Shown here one piece after another: positions 49,786 through 59,130 of a stretch of 64,000 bases of DNA. A program made the position numbers and the translations under genes. The stretch comes from Actinoplanes subtropicus. GTDB taxonomy: Bacteria > Actinomycetota > Actinomycetes > Mycobacteriales > Micromonosporaceae. Location: positions 62,001-126,000 of the forward strand of contig NZ_JOJL01000039.1 in NCBI RefSeq assembly GCF_000721705.1, written 5' to 3'. Each line of letters starts with the position of its first letter. Within the stretch, counting starts at the first letter, position 1. The notes below the pieces were generated by a model. The model made no database searches. It was not told the origin of the DNA and saw only the letters and a list, made by a program, of their open reading frames with translations.

Positions 49786-50834
49786 GAGTCCGCCCTCCGC
49801 ATGGTGGACATCTTCTTCACGTACAGGTTGACCAGCACGGCGAGCAGGAGCATCACGCCGAGGAAGGCCTTGAACCAGTTCGGGTCCCAGCCGGCGTAGA
49901 TGATGCCGAGACTGGTCATGCCGAAGATGAACGCGCCGATCGCCACCCCGATCGCGTTGCCGAAACCGCCGGTCAGCAGCGTCCCGCCGACCACGGCGGC
50001 GATGATGTAGAGGAACTCGTTGCCGACGCCGCCGCCGGCCTGCAGGGTGTTGAACCGGTAGAGCTGGTGCATGCCGACGAACCAGCCGAGGAACGAGACC
50101 GTCATGAAGAGCCCGATCTTCGTACGCACGACGGGCACCCCGACCGCGCGGGCGCTCTCCGCGTTGCCGCCGACCGCGAAGATCCAGTTGCCGACCTTGG
50201 CCCGTTGCAGGGCCCAGGCGGCCAGGGCCACGAACAGGACCCACCAGATCACCGAGCCCCAGACCGTGACCGACCCGATCTTGAAGCTGGACGAGAACAC
50301 CTTGCCGAGCGAGTCGTAGCCGGCGATCTGGCTGACGTCGGTCGACGAGACCGTGCCGGTGACCAGCTTGGTCACGCCCAGGTTGGCCCCCTGCAGCACG
50401 AAGAAGGTGCCCAGCGTGATGAGGAAGCTCGGGATCCCGGTCCGCATCACGAGGTATCCGTTGAGGAAGCCGATCGCCAGGCAGAACACGAGCGACAGTG
50501 CCGCGCCCACCCACATGTTGATCCCGAAGTACCAGCAGAACATCGAGTTCGCGAGGCCGGCGGTGTAGACGATGACGCCGGCCGACAGGTCGAACTCGCC
50601 GCCGATCATCAGCAGGCCGACGCCGACGGCGACGATGCCGATCACCGAGGACTGGTAGAGCACGGTGAAGAACGACTCGGCCGAGCGGAACGACGGCGCG
50701 AGCACGAGGAAGAAGATGAAGATGATGATCGCGGCGACCAGCGCCCCGATCTCGGGCCGGGCGAGGAGCCGGTTGGGGAGGCTGGGCCGCACCCGGTTCG
50801 CATGACGCGCGGGCGCGTCCACGGTCGTGGTCAT
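49782..50834 (-). CDS. Sugar ABC transporter permease (CUT2), probably for inositol
   Basis: 350 residues with about ten membrane segments of the BPD_transp_2 family, for example [20 protein letters not shown] and [20 protein letters not shown]; the motif GEFDLSAG and [12 protein letters not shown] are hallmarks of RbsC-like permeases. GGAGG precedes the ATG. The gene overlaps the ATPase start by four bases and lies 14 bases after the binding-protein gene. Confidence 0.92.
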   Translation of the reverse strand: MTTTVDAPARHANRVRPSLPNRLLARPEIGALVAAIIIFIFFLVLAPSFRSAESFFTVLYQSSVIGIVAVGVGLLMIGGEFDLSAGVIVYTAGLANSMFCWYFGINMWVGAALSLVFCLAIGFLNGYLVMRTGIPSFLITLGTFFVLQGANLGVTKLVTGTVSSTDVSQIAGYDSLGKVFSSSFKIGSVTVWGSVIWWVLFVALAAWALQRAKVGNWIFAVGGNAESARAVGVPVVRTKIGLFMTVSFLGWFVGMHQLYRFNTLQAGGGVGNEFLYIIAAVVGGTLLTGGFGNAIGVAIGAFIFGMTSLGIIYAGWDPNWFKAFLGVMLLLAVLVNLYVKKMSTMRRADS

Positions 50835-50848
50835 GGCTGAACCTCCGC

Positions 50849-51841
50849 CTAGCGGGTGTTGTTCTTGGTGAACGGCAGGATCTTGTCGATGTTGGTGCTG
50901 TCCACGAACGACGGACCGGTCAGCACGGCCTTGCCGCCGCCGATGTCGTTGCCGTTCTTGAGGTACAGGTACAGCGAGGTGACGGCCATGTAGCCCTGGA
51001 CGTACGGCTGCTGGTCGATCGAGAACAGGATCTTGCCGTCCTTGATGTCCTGGGCGGCCTCCTGGTTGAGGTCGAAGGTCACCAGCTTGGCCTGGCTGCC
51101 GGCCCCGTCCTTGGCCTTGATCGCGTCGAGGGCCTGCGGGGCGCCGAGCGTGACGATCGCGTCGATCGACTTGTCCTGCGAGAGCTTGGCCTGCAGCGTG
51201 GTTGTGACGGCCGCGTCGTCGGCGCCGTTCACCTGGATGTTCTCGGTGCCGGGCACCGAGCTCTTGACGCCGGCGCAGCGGGCCTCGAGGGCGACCGAGC
51301 CGGTCTGCTGGATGACGCAGAGCGGGTGCTTCACGCCCTGGTCGGCGAGGCGCTTGCCGGCCGTGGTGCCGGCCAGGGTCTCGTCCGAGCCGAAGTACAT
51401 CAGCGCGCCGAGCTGCTTGTACTGGTCGATGCCGGAGTTGAAGCCGACCACCGGGATGCCCGCGGTGATCGCCGACTTGACCGCGCCGGCCAGGGCGTCC
51501 GGGGTGACCAGCGTGGTGGCGATGCCGCTGACCTTGGAGTCGACCGCGTTCTGGATGAGCACCGCCTGCTTGGGCGCCTCCGGGTCGTTCGAGTACTTCA
51601 GGGTGACACCGGTGTCCTTGGCGGCCTGCTGCGCGCCGTTCTTGACCTTGTCCCAGAACGTGTCGCCGGGTGTCTCATGGGTGATGAAGGCGATCGTGTA
51701 GCCGGAGCTGCCGGCGGCATTGCCGCCGCCGCTGGTGGTGGTGCTCTCCTTCTGGCGGCCACCCCCACTGCAACCGGCGGCCGCGACGGCGATGACGGAC
51801 AGTGCGGCGGCGACGCGGAAGGTGCGACTACGACTGATCAT
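50849..51841 (-). CDS. Sugar ABC transporter substrate-binding lipoprotein (CUT2), probably for inositol
   Basis: 330 residues. Lipoprotein signal [20 protein letters not shown] with Cys24. The mature part has [20 protein letters not shown] and [20 protein letters not shown], the ribose-binding-protein-like fold of family 4. CAGGAG precedes the ATG, which is 14 bases inside the preceding gene. It delivers the ligand to the permease encoded next. The inositol assignment rests on the operon. Confidence 0.92.
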   Translation of the reverse strand: MISRSRTFRVAAALSVIAVAAAGCSGGGRQKESTTTSGGGNAAGSSGYTIAFITHETPGDTFWDKVKNGAQQAAKDTGVTLKYSNDPEAPKQAVLIQNAVDSKVSGIATTLVTPDALAGAVKSAITAGIPVVGFNSGIDQYKQLGALMYFGSDETLAGTTAGKRLADQGVKHPLCVIQQTGSVALEARCAGVKSSVPGTENIQVNGADDAAVTTTLQAKLSQDKSIDAIVTLGAPQALDAIKAKDGAGSQAKLVTFDLNQEAAQDIKDGKILFSIDQQPYVQGYMAVTSLYLYLKNGNDIGGGKAVLTGPSFVDSTNIDKILPFTKNNTR

Positions 51842-52775
51842 CGGGTATCTCCTGGGTCAGGGCGGCGGCCGGCCGGGAGTGCAGACCGACCGAGTTGAGG
51901 TAGATGCGGGTGCGGGTCGCGATCGGCAGCGGCAGGTCGAAGTCGACCGGGTACATGTCCTGCTCGACCACGACGAAGATCTCGGCGTCCAGCTCGCTGA
52001 GCGCCTCCATCACCGACGGGATCTTGGGTTCGCCGGCGGGCGGCTCGACGCTCGCGCCCATCGCCACGGCCTGCCCGAAGGCGAGGTCCTCGTCGACGGC
52101 GCGCTGCGCGATGACCGGGTCCATCTGCTTGATATGGACATATCCGACTCGCGATGGATATTTGCGAATCAGTCCGGGTACGTCCGCCCGCCGGTAGGCG
52201 AGGTGCCCCGTGTCGAGGCACAGCGAGACGAACTCGGGATCGGTCTCCTCCAGGAAGCGCTCCACCTGGGACTGCGTCTCGACCTGGTAGTCCGCGTGCG
52301 GGTGGAACCGCATGTGCACCCCGTACTCCTCGAGAAGGATCTTCCCGAGGGTGTTGGAGTTCCGGGTCAGGGCACGCCAGGCGTCGTCGTCCAACTCGGC
52401 CGCTTCGAAGTAGGCCCCGCTCACGTCGTCGCGGTAGCCCGGGACCGGAACGAAGACGACATTTTTCGCGCCCATGGCCGCGGTCAGCTCGGCCACCTTG
52501 CGGGTCTCGGCCACAACAGCGTCGAAGTCCTTGTGCGGCCCGCCCACGCCGGCCACGGTCCCGCCGGCCACGGTGAGCCCGCGCTTGGCGACCTCGTCTT
52601 TGAGCTGCGCGGGGTCGGTCGGCAGGTAGCCGTACGGGCCCAGCTCGAGCCAGCGGTAGCCCGCGGCGGCCAGTTCGTCGAGGAAACGGTTCCAAGGCGT
52701 CTGCCGGGGGTCGTCGGCGTACCACACACCCCACGAGTCGGGGCAGCTACCGAGTTGCAGGTGACGGATTTCCAT
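51828..52775 (-). CDS. iolE: IolE-like 2-keto-myo-inositol dehydratase (TIM-barrel)
   Basis: 315 residues from ATG 52775, with AAGGAAC six bases upstream. GSCPDSWGVWYADDPRQTPW at the N-terminus and LELGPYGYLPTDPAQLKDEV are typical of the IolE/MocC branch of xylose-isomerase-like barrels; the metal ligands lie in VSLCLDTGHLAYR, YVHIKQMDP and FVVVEQDMYP. It would dehydrate 2-keto-myo-inositol to the diketone used by IolD. The symbol is based on family and operon position. An AT-rich patch (52130-52165, TATGGACATATCC) interrupts the usual codon use. Confidence 0.78.
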   Translation of the reverse strand: MEIRHLQLGSCPDSWGVWYADDPRQTPWNRFLDELAAAGYRWLELGPYGYLPTDPAQLKDEVAKRGLTVAGGTVAGVGGPHKDFDAVVAETRKVAELTAAMGAKNVVFVPVPGYRDDVSGAYFEAAELDDDAWRALTRNSNTLGKILLEEYGVHMRFHPHADYQVETQSQVERFLEETDPEFVSLCLDTGHLAYRRADVPGLIRKYPSRVGYVHIKQMDPVIAQRAVDEDLAFGQAVAMGASVEPPAGEPKIPSVMEALSELDAEIFVVVEQDMYPVDFDLPLPIATRTRIYLNSVGLHSRPAAALTQEIPDDQS

Positions 52776-52788
52776 CGATGTTCCTTTT

Positions 52789-54285
52789 TCAGCTAGCAGT
52801 GGGGAAATGCAGGGAAGCGCCGGACGCGTGGTCCACGTGCGGCCACCGCGAGGTGATGACCTTGCCGCGGGTGTAGAACGAGACCCCCTCGGGACCGTGG
52901 ATGTGCTTGTCGCCGAACAGCGAGTCCTTCCAGCCGCCGAAGGAGTAGTAGGCCATCGGCACCGGAATCGGCACATTGATCCCGATCATCCCGACCTTCA
53001 CCCCGCGCTGGAACCGGCGAGCGGCCTCCCCACTGGAGGTGAAAATCGCCGTGCCGTTCCCGTACGGATTGCTGTTGATCAGTTCGATCGCACTGTCGAC
53101 GTCATCGGCCCGGACCACCGACAGCACCGGCCCGAAGATCTCCTCGGTGTAGACGTCCATCGTGGGCTGCACCTGGTCGATCACGGTCGGGCCGACGAAG
53201 AAGCCGTTCTCGTGCCCGGCGACCCGCAGGCCCCGCCCGTCGACCAGCAGCTTCGCGCCCTGCTTCTCGCCGCTGCCGATCAGCGACTCGATCCGCTCCT
53301 TCGCCGCGGCGGTGACCACCGGGCCCATCTCGCTGCGCGGGTCGCGGCCGGGCCCGACCACCACCTCGCCGGCCTTGCGGGACACCAGATCCATCAGCGC
53401 GTCGCCGGCACCGCCGACCGCGACCGCCGCCGAGATCGCCATGCACCGCTCCCCCGCCGACCCGAACGCGGCGGCGGTCAGGTGCTGGGCGGCGAAGTCG
53501 AGGTCGGCATCCGGCAGCACGATCGCGTGGTTCTTCGCCCCGCCCAGCGCCTGCACCCGCTTGCCGGTCGCGCTGGCCCGCTCGTGGATGTAGCGGGCGA
53601 TCGGCGTCGACCCGACGAACGAGACCGCGGCGACGTCCGGGTGCCCAAGGATCGCGTCCACGGCCTCCTTGTCGCCGTGCACCACGTTGAACACGCCATC
53701 CGGCAACCCGGCCTCACGCCACAGCCGGGCCACGTAGTTGGAGGCGGACGGGTCGCGCTCGCTCGGCTTGAGGACGAACGTGTTGCCGCAGGCGATGGCG
53801 ACCGGGTACATCCACATCGGCACCATGGCCGGGAAGTTGAACGGGGTGATGCCCGCGCACACCCCGAGCGGCTCGCGGAAGCTGAACACGTCCACACCGG
53901 TCGATGCCTGATCCGAGTACTCGCCCTTGAGCAGCTGCGGGATCCCGCAGGCGAACTCGATCACCTCGAGGCCGCGCTGCACCTCGCCGGCCGCGTCGGA
54001 GAGCACCTTGCCGTGCTCGTCCGAGATGAGCTCGGCCAGTTCGTTGACCCGCCCGTTGACCAGCTCGCGGAAGTTGAAGAGGATCTTCGTCCGCTTGCTG
54101 AGCGAGGCCTGGCTCCACTCCTCGAAGGCGGCCTTCGCGGTCGCGACCGCGAGGTCGACGTCGGCGGCCGAGCCCAGCACGACCTCGTGCTGCTGCTCGC
54201 CCGTCGCCGGGTTGAAGACCGGGCCGCGCCGGGTGGATGTCCCGGAGGTGAACTCTCCGCCGATCCAATGCTCGATGGTTGACAT
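52789..54285 (-). CDS. iolA: CoA-acylating methylmalonate-semialdehyde dehydrogenase
   Basis: 498 residues, also named mmsA. Aldehyde dehydrogenase fold with EHWIGGEFTSG at the start, cofactor-binding ITPFNFPAMVPMWMYPVAIA and the catalytic cysteine C281 in AGERCMAIS. The pattern GGAKNH replaces the general-base glutamate, typical of CoA-acylating members. In inositol breakdown it converts malonate semialdehyde to acetyl-CoA and CO2; in valine breakdown it would act on methylmalonate semialdehyde. AGGAAG precedes the ATG. It lies 13 bases before iolE. Confidence 0.93.
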   Translation of the reverse strand: MSTIEHWIGGEFTSGTSTRRGPVFNPATGEQQHEVVLGSAADVDLAVATAKAAFEEWSQASLSKRTKILFNFRELVNGRVNELAELISDEHGKVLSDAAGEVQRGLEVIEFACGIPQLLKGEYSDQASTGVDVFSFREPLGVCAGITPFNFPAMVPMWMYPVAIACGNTFVLKPSERDPSASNYVARLWREAGLPDGVFNVVHGDKEAVDAILGHPDVAAVSFVGSTPIARYIHERASATGKRVQALGGAKNHAIVLPDADLDFAAQHLTAAAFGSAGERCMAISAAVAVGGAGDALMDLVSRKAGEVVVGPGRDPRSEMGPVVTAAAKERIESLIGSGEKQGAKLLVDGRGLRVAGHENGFFVGPTVIDQVQPTMDVYTEEIFGPVLSVVRADDVDSAIELINSNPYGNGTAIFTSSGEAARRFQRGVKVGMIGINVPIPVPMAYYSFGGWKDSLFGDKHIHGPEGVSFYTRGKVITSRWPHVDHASGASLHFPTAS

Positions 54286-54296
54286 GTCTTCCTGCC

Positions 54297-56150
54297 TCAG
54301 AGGTAGTGCCGCTGGTCGCGCTTCGCGGCTTCATAGACCACGCGCGCCGACCGCGTTGACGACAATTCGGAAATTTCCGGTACCGGCACGTCCCACCAGG
54401 ATTCGGAGGAGGGCACCGGGGAGAGCGGATCGGTCTCGATGTGCACCACGGTCAGCCGGTCGCTCTCGCGCGCCCGCTTCAGCCCGTCGCGCAGGTCGGC
54501 GATCGTCCGGCAGCGGATCACCGCGGCGCCGAGGCTCTCCGCGTTGGCCGCCAGATCCACCGGCAGGTACGAGCCGTCGTAGTCGTTGTCCGCGCCCCGG
54601 AACCGGTAACTCGTGCCGAAGCGTTGCGAGCCGAGGGATTCCGACAGCGCGCCGATCGAGGCGAAGCCTTGGTTCTGCACCAGGACGACGATCAGCTTGA
54701 TGCCCTCGGAGACCGCCGTGACGATCTCCTGCGCCATCATCAGGTAGGAGCCGTCGCCGACCAGCGCGTACACCTCGCGGGACGGGTCGGCCATCTTGAT
54801 CCCGAGCGCGCCGGCGATCTCGAAACCCATGCACGAGTAGCCGTACTCGACGTGATACTGCTTCGGATCCCCCGCCCGCCACAGCAGCTGCAGGTCGCCG
54901 GGCATGCTGCCGGCCGCCTGCACCACCACGTCGCGCGCTCCGCACGCTTCGTTCACCGCCCCGATCACCTCACTCTGGGCGGGGAGCGGGCCATGACCGA
55001 GGTGGTACGCCGAATCCACGGTCGCCTGCCACCGCGTCACGTCGGACCGGTAGTCGGTCGGGAACTGCTTGCCGCCGAGCGCGGCGAGCAGCGCGGAGAG
55101 CCCGGCGCGGGCGTCGGCCACGATCGGGAACGCCGACTGCTTGGCCGCGTCGAACCCGGCGACGTTGATGTTCACGAACTTCACGTCCGGGTGCTGGAAC
55201 GCCGTACGCGATGCGGTGGTGAAATCGCTGTACCGCGTGCCCACACCGATGATCACGTCGGCCTCGCGGGCCAGCCGATTGGCCACCGGAGTGCCGGTCG
55301 AGCCCACTCCGCCGACCGAGTTCGGGTGGTCCCACGCGACCGCGCCCTTGCCGGCCTGGGTGTCGGCCACCGGGATGCCGGTCTGCCGGGCGAACCGGTC
55401 GAGCTCCTCGGACGCCTCCCCGTAGATCGCGCCGCCGCCCGCGATCAGGAGCGGCTGCGCCGCGTTCCGGACGACCTCCGCGGCCCGCTCCACGGCGGAC
55501 GGCTCGGGCAGCGGCCTTGGCACGTGCCAGGTCCGCTTCGCGAACAGCTCGTCCGGGAAGTCGTACGCCTCGGCCTGCACGTCCTGTGGCAGGCAGACGA
55601 CGGCGGCGCCGGTCTCGGCCGGATCGGTCAGCACCCGCATGGCGCCGAGCAGCGCGGCCGGCAACTGCTCCGGGCGCCAGACCCGATCGAAGAACCGGGA
55701 CAGCGGCCGGAACGCGTCGTTGACGCTCACGTCGTACGACCGCGGATCTTCCAGCTCTTGAAGTACCGGCGGCGCGACGCGGGTGGCGAAGACGTCCGAC
55801 GGGAACAGCAGCACCGGCAGCCGGTTCACGGTGGCCAGGGCCGCGCCGGTGAGCATGTTGGTCGAGCCCGGCCCGATCGACGCGGTGCAGGCCATCGTGG
55901 AGAGCCGGTTGCTCATCCGGGCGTAGCCGGCCGCCGCGTGCACCATCGCCTGCTCGTTGCGGGCCAGGTGGTACGGCAGATCGGCCTCACCGGTGCGCTG
56001 CGCCTGAAGGAGAGCCTGCCCGAGCCCGGCCACGTTGCCGTGCCCGAAGATGCCGAAGCAGCCGGCGATCGCGCGCCGCTCCACCCCGTCGCGCTCGGTC
56101 CACTGGTTGGCCAGGAACCTTACGACGGCCTGGCCTACGGTGAGTCTCAC
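54297..56150 (-). CDS. iolD: 3D-(3,5/4)-trihydroxycyclohexane-1,2-dione hydrolase
   Basis: 617 residues from GTG 56150, with GAGGA upstream and a four-base overlap with iolB. Thiamine-diphosphate enzyme: the cofactor-activating glutamate is in HLARNEQAMVHAAAGYARMS, and the diphosphate-binding motif is ALVGDGSYLMMAQEI. FGIFGHGNVAGLGQAL is a family landmark. It opens the cyclitol ring to give 5-deoxy-glucuronate. An AT-rich stretch (54356-54385) encodes EISELSS near the C-terminus. Confidence 0.95.
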   Translation of the reverse strand: MRLTVGQAVVRFLANQWTERDGVERRAIAGCFGIFGHGNVAGLGQALLQAQRTGEADLPYHLARNEQAMVHAAAGYARMSNRLSTMACTASIGPGSTNMLTGAALATVNRLPVLLFPSDVFATRVAPPVLQELEDPRSYDVSVNDAFRPLSRFFDRVWRPEQLPAALLGAMRVLTDPAETGAAVVCLPQDVQAEAYDFPDELFAKRTWHVPRPLPEPSAVERAAEVVRNAAQPLLIAGGGAIYGEASEELDRFARQTGIPVADTQAGKGAVAWDHPNSVGGVGSTGTPVANRLAREADVIIGVGTRYSDFTTASRTAFQHPDVKFVNINVAGFDAAKQSAFPIVADARAGLSALLAALGGKQFPTDYRSDVTRWQATVDSAYHLGHGPLPAQSEVIGAVNEACGARDVVVQAAGSMPGDLQLLWRAGDPKQYHVEYGYSCMGFEIAGALGIKMADPSREVYALVGDGSYLMMAQEIVTAVSEGIKLIVVLVQNQGFASIGALSESLGSQRFGTSYRFRGADNDYDGSYLPVDLAANAESLGAAVIRCRTIADLRDGLKRARESDRLTVVHIETDPLSPVPSSESWWDVPVPEISELSSTRSARVVYEAAKRDQRHYL

Positions 56151-57037
56151 GAACGGGTCCTCTCTTTCGAGCTCGACATGGGTAGGCGGGGGTCGACATC
56201 CATCCCCTGCCACGACGTGCGCACCCAGCCGTGTGCCGGGTCGTCGCGCACCAGCCACTCGCGGGCGCCGGGGCCGGCCATCACGTTGAGGTAGTAGAGG
56301 TCGTAGCCGGGGGCCGCCATCGAGGGGCCGTGCCAGCCGTACGGGATCAGCACGACGTCGCCGGTGTGCACCTCGGCGCAGACGTCGATCGGGCGGTCGG
56401 GATGCCCGTACACCCGCTGGAAGCCGCAACCGTCGCCGCCGGCCGGCGAATGCGCCACCTCGAAGTAGTAGATCTCCTCGAGGCTGGACTCGCCGTCGCC
56501 CGGCTCGTCGTGTTTATGCGGCGGGTAGGACGACCAGTTGCCGCCCGGGGTGAGCACCTCGCAGGCGATCAGCCGGTCGGCCTCGAAGCTCTCCGGGGTG
56601 CAGAAGTTGTTGACCTGGCGGCTGGCCTGCCCGGCGCCGCGCAGCTCGACCGGCACCTCCTCGGCCGGCCCGTAGCGGAACGGCAGCCTGCGCTCGGCCC
56701 GGGCCGCGGGCAGGGCGAACCGCCCGCCGTTCGGCGCCCGCACGGTGACGGCGGACTCCCGTGGCACATACGCGAAGTCGGTGACCCGCGAGAAGACCGA
56801 GCGCCGGCCGGTGAGGGTGACCCGCTCGTCGTCGCAGGTCACGTCGCAGCCGCCGGAGAGCGGCAGGACAAGCATCTCATCGTCGCCGGTGAAAAACCGC
56901 GCGCGTGCGCCAATGGGCAATTCGAGCACCCGCAGGCCGCTGAACTGCCAGCCGGCGTTCTCCGGGGTGACCACCAGGTCGAACGGGCGGTCGGCGGTGC
57001 TGCCCCGCCGCATCAAGGGATTGACCCGGGCCGTCAC
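56147..57037 (-). CDS. iolB: 5-deoxy-glucuronate isomerase
   Basis: 296 residues from GTG 57037, overlapping the aldolase stop by four bases. Two cupin domains: the first with VLELPIGARARFFTGDDEML, the second with the metal-binding pattern YPPHKHDEPGDGESSLEEIY and GDVVLIPYGWHGPSMA, in which histidines and glutamate hold the metal. It isomerises 5-deoxy-glucuronate to 5-deoxy-2-keto-gluconate (DKG). Confidence 0.95.
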   Translation of the reverse strand: MTARVNPLMRRGSTADRPFDLVVTPENAGWQFSGLRVLELPIGARARFFTGDDEMLVLPLSGGCDVTCDDERVTLTGRRSVFSRVTDFAYVPRESAVTVRAPNGGRFALPAARAERRLPFRYGPAEEVPVELRGAGQASRQVNNFCTPESFEADRLIACEVLTPGGNWSSYPPHKHDEPGDGESSLEEIYYFEVAHSPAGGDGCGFQRVYGHPDRPIDVCAEVHTGDVVLIPYGWHGPSMAAPGYDLYYLNVMAGPGAREWLVRDDPAHGWVRTSWQGMDVDPRLPMSSSKERTRS

Positions 57038-57891
57038 AGCAGACTCACCGCCCGGTCCACCGCGTCGGCCACCGTGCCCTGCGCCGGGTAGAGCAGCGAC
57101 CGGCCGATCACCAAGCCCTGTACGGTCGGCAGCCCGAGCGCTTTGCGCCACTCCGAATACGCGGCCTCGCCTTCCCCGCCAAGAATCAGCGCCGGCAGCG
57201 TCGTGGCCGCCATGACGCGCTCCATGTTCTGCACGACGGGAACCTTGAGCCAGGTGTAGGCCGAGGTCGTGCCCAGCCCGGCGGCCACGGTCATGGCGCG
57301 GGTCATCGCCTCGGGGGTCAGGTCGTTGCGGACCCGGCCGTCCACCCGGTGCGAGATGAACGGCTCGACCATCGCCATCACCCGCCGCGAGGCGAGCTGG
57401 CTGACCGCGTTCCCGCAGGACTCCAGGGTGGCCACGGTGCCCGGGTCGTCGGGGTCGATGCGCAGCAGCATCTTGCCGCCCTCGTAGCCGGCGGCCGCGA
57501 TGCTGTCCGCGTCGTACGCGGTGAAGCGGTCATCGATCTCGAACGTGGTGCCGGCCAGCCCGCCGCGGTTCATCGAGCCGATCACGACCTTGTCGTCGAG
57601 CTCGCCGAGCAGCAGCAGGTCCTCCAGGATGTCCGGGGTGCCGAGCACGCCGTTCACGCCCGGCCGGTTGAGCGCCGTCCGGATCCGGTCGAGCAGCTCG
57701 ACCCGGTTCGCCATGGCCAGGGGGTCGGCGCCGGCCCGCAGCGCGCCCCGCGCCGGGTGGTCGGCCGCGATGATCATCAGCTTGCCGTGCTCGCCGAAGA
57801 GGCTGGTGGGCCGTTTGCGGGCGGCCGCGGCGGCGGCGATGGCGTCCGGGCGCCGGGTGCGCGCCTCAAGCAGGTCACCCAGGTCAGGCAC
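57034..57891 (-). CDS. Cgl0159-type (beta/alpha)8 aldolase of the inositol pathway
   Basis: 285 residues. LMIIAADHPARGALRAGAD, GVLGTPDILEDLLLLGELD and YTWLKVPVVQNMERVMAATT indicate the Cgl0159/deoxyribose-phosphate-aldolase-like barrel, where the lysine of LKVP could form the Schiff base. Actinobacterial iol clusters carry it where Bacillus has IolJ. It probably cleaves 5-dehydro-2-deoxy-gluconate 6-phosphate into dihydroxyacetone phosphate and malonate semialdehyde. It overlaps iolC by eight bases. Confidence 0.82.
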   Translation of the reverse strand: MPDLGDLLEARTRRPDAIAAAAAARKRPTSLFGEHGKLMIIAADHPARGALRAGADPLAMANRVELLDRIRTALNRPGVNGVLGTPDILEDLLLLGELDDKVVIGSMNRGGLAGTTFEIDDRFTAYDADSIAAAGYEGGKMLLRIDPDDPGTVATLESCGNAVSQLASRRVMAMVEPFISHRVDGRVRNDLTPEAMTRAMTVAAGLGTTSAYTWLKVPVVQNMERVMAATTLPALILGGEGEAAYSEWRKALGLPTVQGLVIGRSLLYPAQGTVADAVDRAVSLL

Positions 57892-58834
57892 CGGACACCT
57901 CCAGCAGCTCGCGTACCTCGTTCTCGGTGGGCATCGCGTCCGAGCAGGCCAGCCTCGAGGCGACGATGGCTCCGGCCGCGTTGGCGAAGCGCATCGTCGC
58001 CTCGAGCCCCCACCCTTCGAGAAGCCCGTGGCAGAGCGCGCCGCCGAACGCGTCCCCGGCGCCGAGGCCGTTGACCACCTCGACCGGGACCGGGGGCACC
58101 TCGACGCGCTCCTTCTTGAAACGCGAGGCCAGCACGCCCTTCGGCCCCTGCTTGATCACGGCGAGCTCGATGCCGGCCTCGTGCAGGGCGTCGGCGGCCT
58201 CGGCCGGGGTGCGGACGCCCACGGCGGTGTCGGCCTCGTCGAGGTTGCCGACCGCCACGGTCGCGTACGGGAGGGCCTCGGCGTACCAGCGGCGCGCCTC
58301 CTCCCGCGACTCCCAGAACATCGGCCGGTAGTCCAGGTCGAAGATCGTGATGTCCTTCTTGTCGCGGGCCCGCAGGGCCGCCAGCGTCGCCGACCGGGAC
58401 GGCTCCTGCGACAGGCCGGTCCCGGTGATCCAGAAGATGCGGGCCGCCCGGATCGCGGCCAGATCCAGTTCCGACTCGTAGATTTCCAGGTCGGGCGCCT
58501 TCGGGAAGCGGTAGAAGTAGAGCGGGAAGTCGTCCGGCGGGAAGATCTCGCAGAACGTGATCGGCGTCGGCAGCCCGGCCACCGGCGTCACGAAGCGGTC
58601 GTCGACGCCGAAGCCGCGCAGCGCGTCGTGCAGGAACTCGCCGAACGGGTCGGCCCCGGTCCGGGTGATCACCGCTGTTTTTCGCTGGTAACGCGCGGCC
58701 GCCACGGCCACGTTGGAAGCACTGCCGCCGAGGAACCTGGCGAAGGTGGTGACTTCCCGCAGCGAGACGCCGATCTGCTGTGGGTACAGGTCGACGCCGA
58801 TGCGTCCCATCGTCAAGACGTCGTCTGCGGGCAT
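57884..58834 (-). CDS. iolC: 5-dehydro-2-deoxygluconokinase
   Basis: 316 residues, PfkB family. The N-terminal motif VTTFARFLGGSASNVAVAAA and the C-terminal anion-hole and base motif VNGLGAGDAFGGAL are present. FEIFPPDDFPLYFYR-like sequence (CEIFPPDDFPLYFYR) suits IolC substrates. It phosphorylates DKG before aldol cleavage. GGGGAG lies five bases before the ATG. It is the first gene of the iol operon, behind a long hairpin-rich leader. Confidence 0.94.
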   Translation of the reverse strand: MPADDVLTMGRIGVDLYPQQIGVSLREVTTFARFLGGSASNVAVAAARYQRKTAVITRTGADPFGEFLHDALRGFGVDDRFVTPVAGLPTPITFCEIFPPDDFPLYFYRFPKAPDLEIYESELDLAAIRAARIFWITGTGLSQEPSRSATLAALRARDKKDITIFDLDYRPMFWESREEARRWYAEALPYATVAVGNLDEADTAVGVRTPAEAADALHEAGIELAVIKQGPKGVLASRFKKERVEVPPVPVEVVNGLGAGDAFGGALCHGLLEGWGLEATMRFANAAGAIVASRLACSDAMPTENEVRELLEVSGA

Positions 58835-58916
58835 GCGTCTCCCCTGTTCCCGGGCTCACTGTCGTGCAGAAGGTCGGACCGGCGCGGCAATCTGGGCGAC
58901 CACCACACCGTGGGGC

Positions 58917-58939
58917 CTCCGGGGGCTCGGCCCCCGGAG
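58917..58939 (-). other. Leader hairpin 2 of the iol transcript
   Basis: CTCCGGGGGC, loop TCG, GCCCCCGGAG: a perfect 10-bp stem 83 bases before the iolC start. No T-run follows. It could pause or terminate transcription, or be a general repeat of GC-rich genomes. Confidence 0.6.
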
Positions 58940-58947
58940 CGGAATGA

Positions 58948-58997
58948 CGAGCGCCCCCGGTCCGCGGTTTTTGCGGACAGGAAACTCCGGGCGCTCG
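58948..58997 (-). other. Leader hairpin 1 of the iol transcript (nested stems)
   Basis: Outer arms CGAGCGCC/GGCGCTCG with further CCGG pairing surround an inner TCCGC/GCGGA stem with a GGTTTTT loop. Together with the second hairpin it makes the 5' leader highly structured. Confidence 0.55.
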
Positions 58998-59048
58998 CGC
59001 ACGAAAACGGCTCGTTAAGTTCCGGTGACTCTATGTTTGCTGCCCTCG

Positions 59049-59077
59049 ATGTAATAACGTGAGGGCTTCCACGTCAA
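59049..59077 (-). promoter_or_regulatory. Probable iolC promoter
   Basis: On the minus strand TTGACG (59077-59072), a 17-base spacer, and TTACAT (59054-59049) form a good housekeeping-type promoter. The palindrome TTTGTCATGACAAA lies directly upstream of the -35 box. Confidence 0.6.
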
Positions 59078-59080
59078 TAC

Positions 59081-59094
59081 TTTGTCATGACAAA
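59081..59094. promoter_or_regulatory. Operator for the GntR-type iol regulator
   Basis: TTTGTCATGACAAA, a perfect 14-bp palindrome between divergent iolC and the GntR gene, 36 bases upstream of the GntR start and adjacent to the iolC -35 box. GntR/HutC proteins often bind TGTC-rich palindromes of this kind. Confidence 0.7.
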
Positions 59095-59130
59095 CTGACT
59101 TGCACCATCTGACACTCACAGGGGGACGCC

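Larger units (their letters stand above)
58835..59130. promoter_or_regulatory. Divergent iol control region
   Basis: Gap between iolC and the GntR-type regulator. It contains the iolC promoter (59049-59077), a perfect 14-bp palindrome (59081-59094) next to it, and two strong hairpins (58917-58939, 58948-58997) in the roughly 200-base leader of the iol mRNA. The part near 59000-59100 is AT-rich. Confidence 0.7.

Noticed and set aside
52807..54282. A plus-strand open frame of about 490 codons opposite iolA
   Set aside because: It is exactly complementary to a well-conserved dehydrogenase gene and has no start signal or domain.
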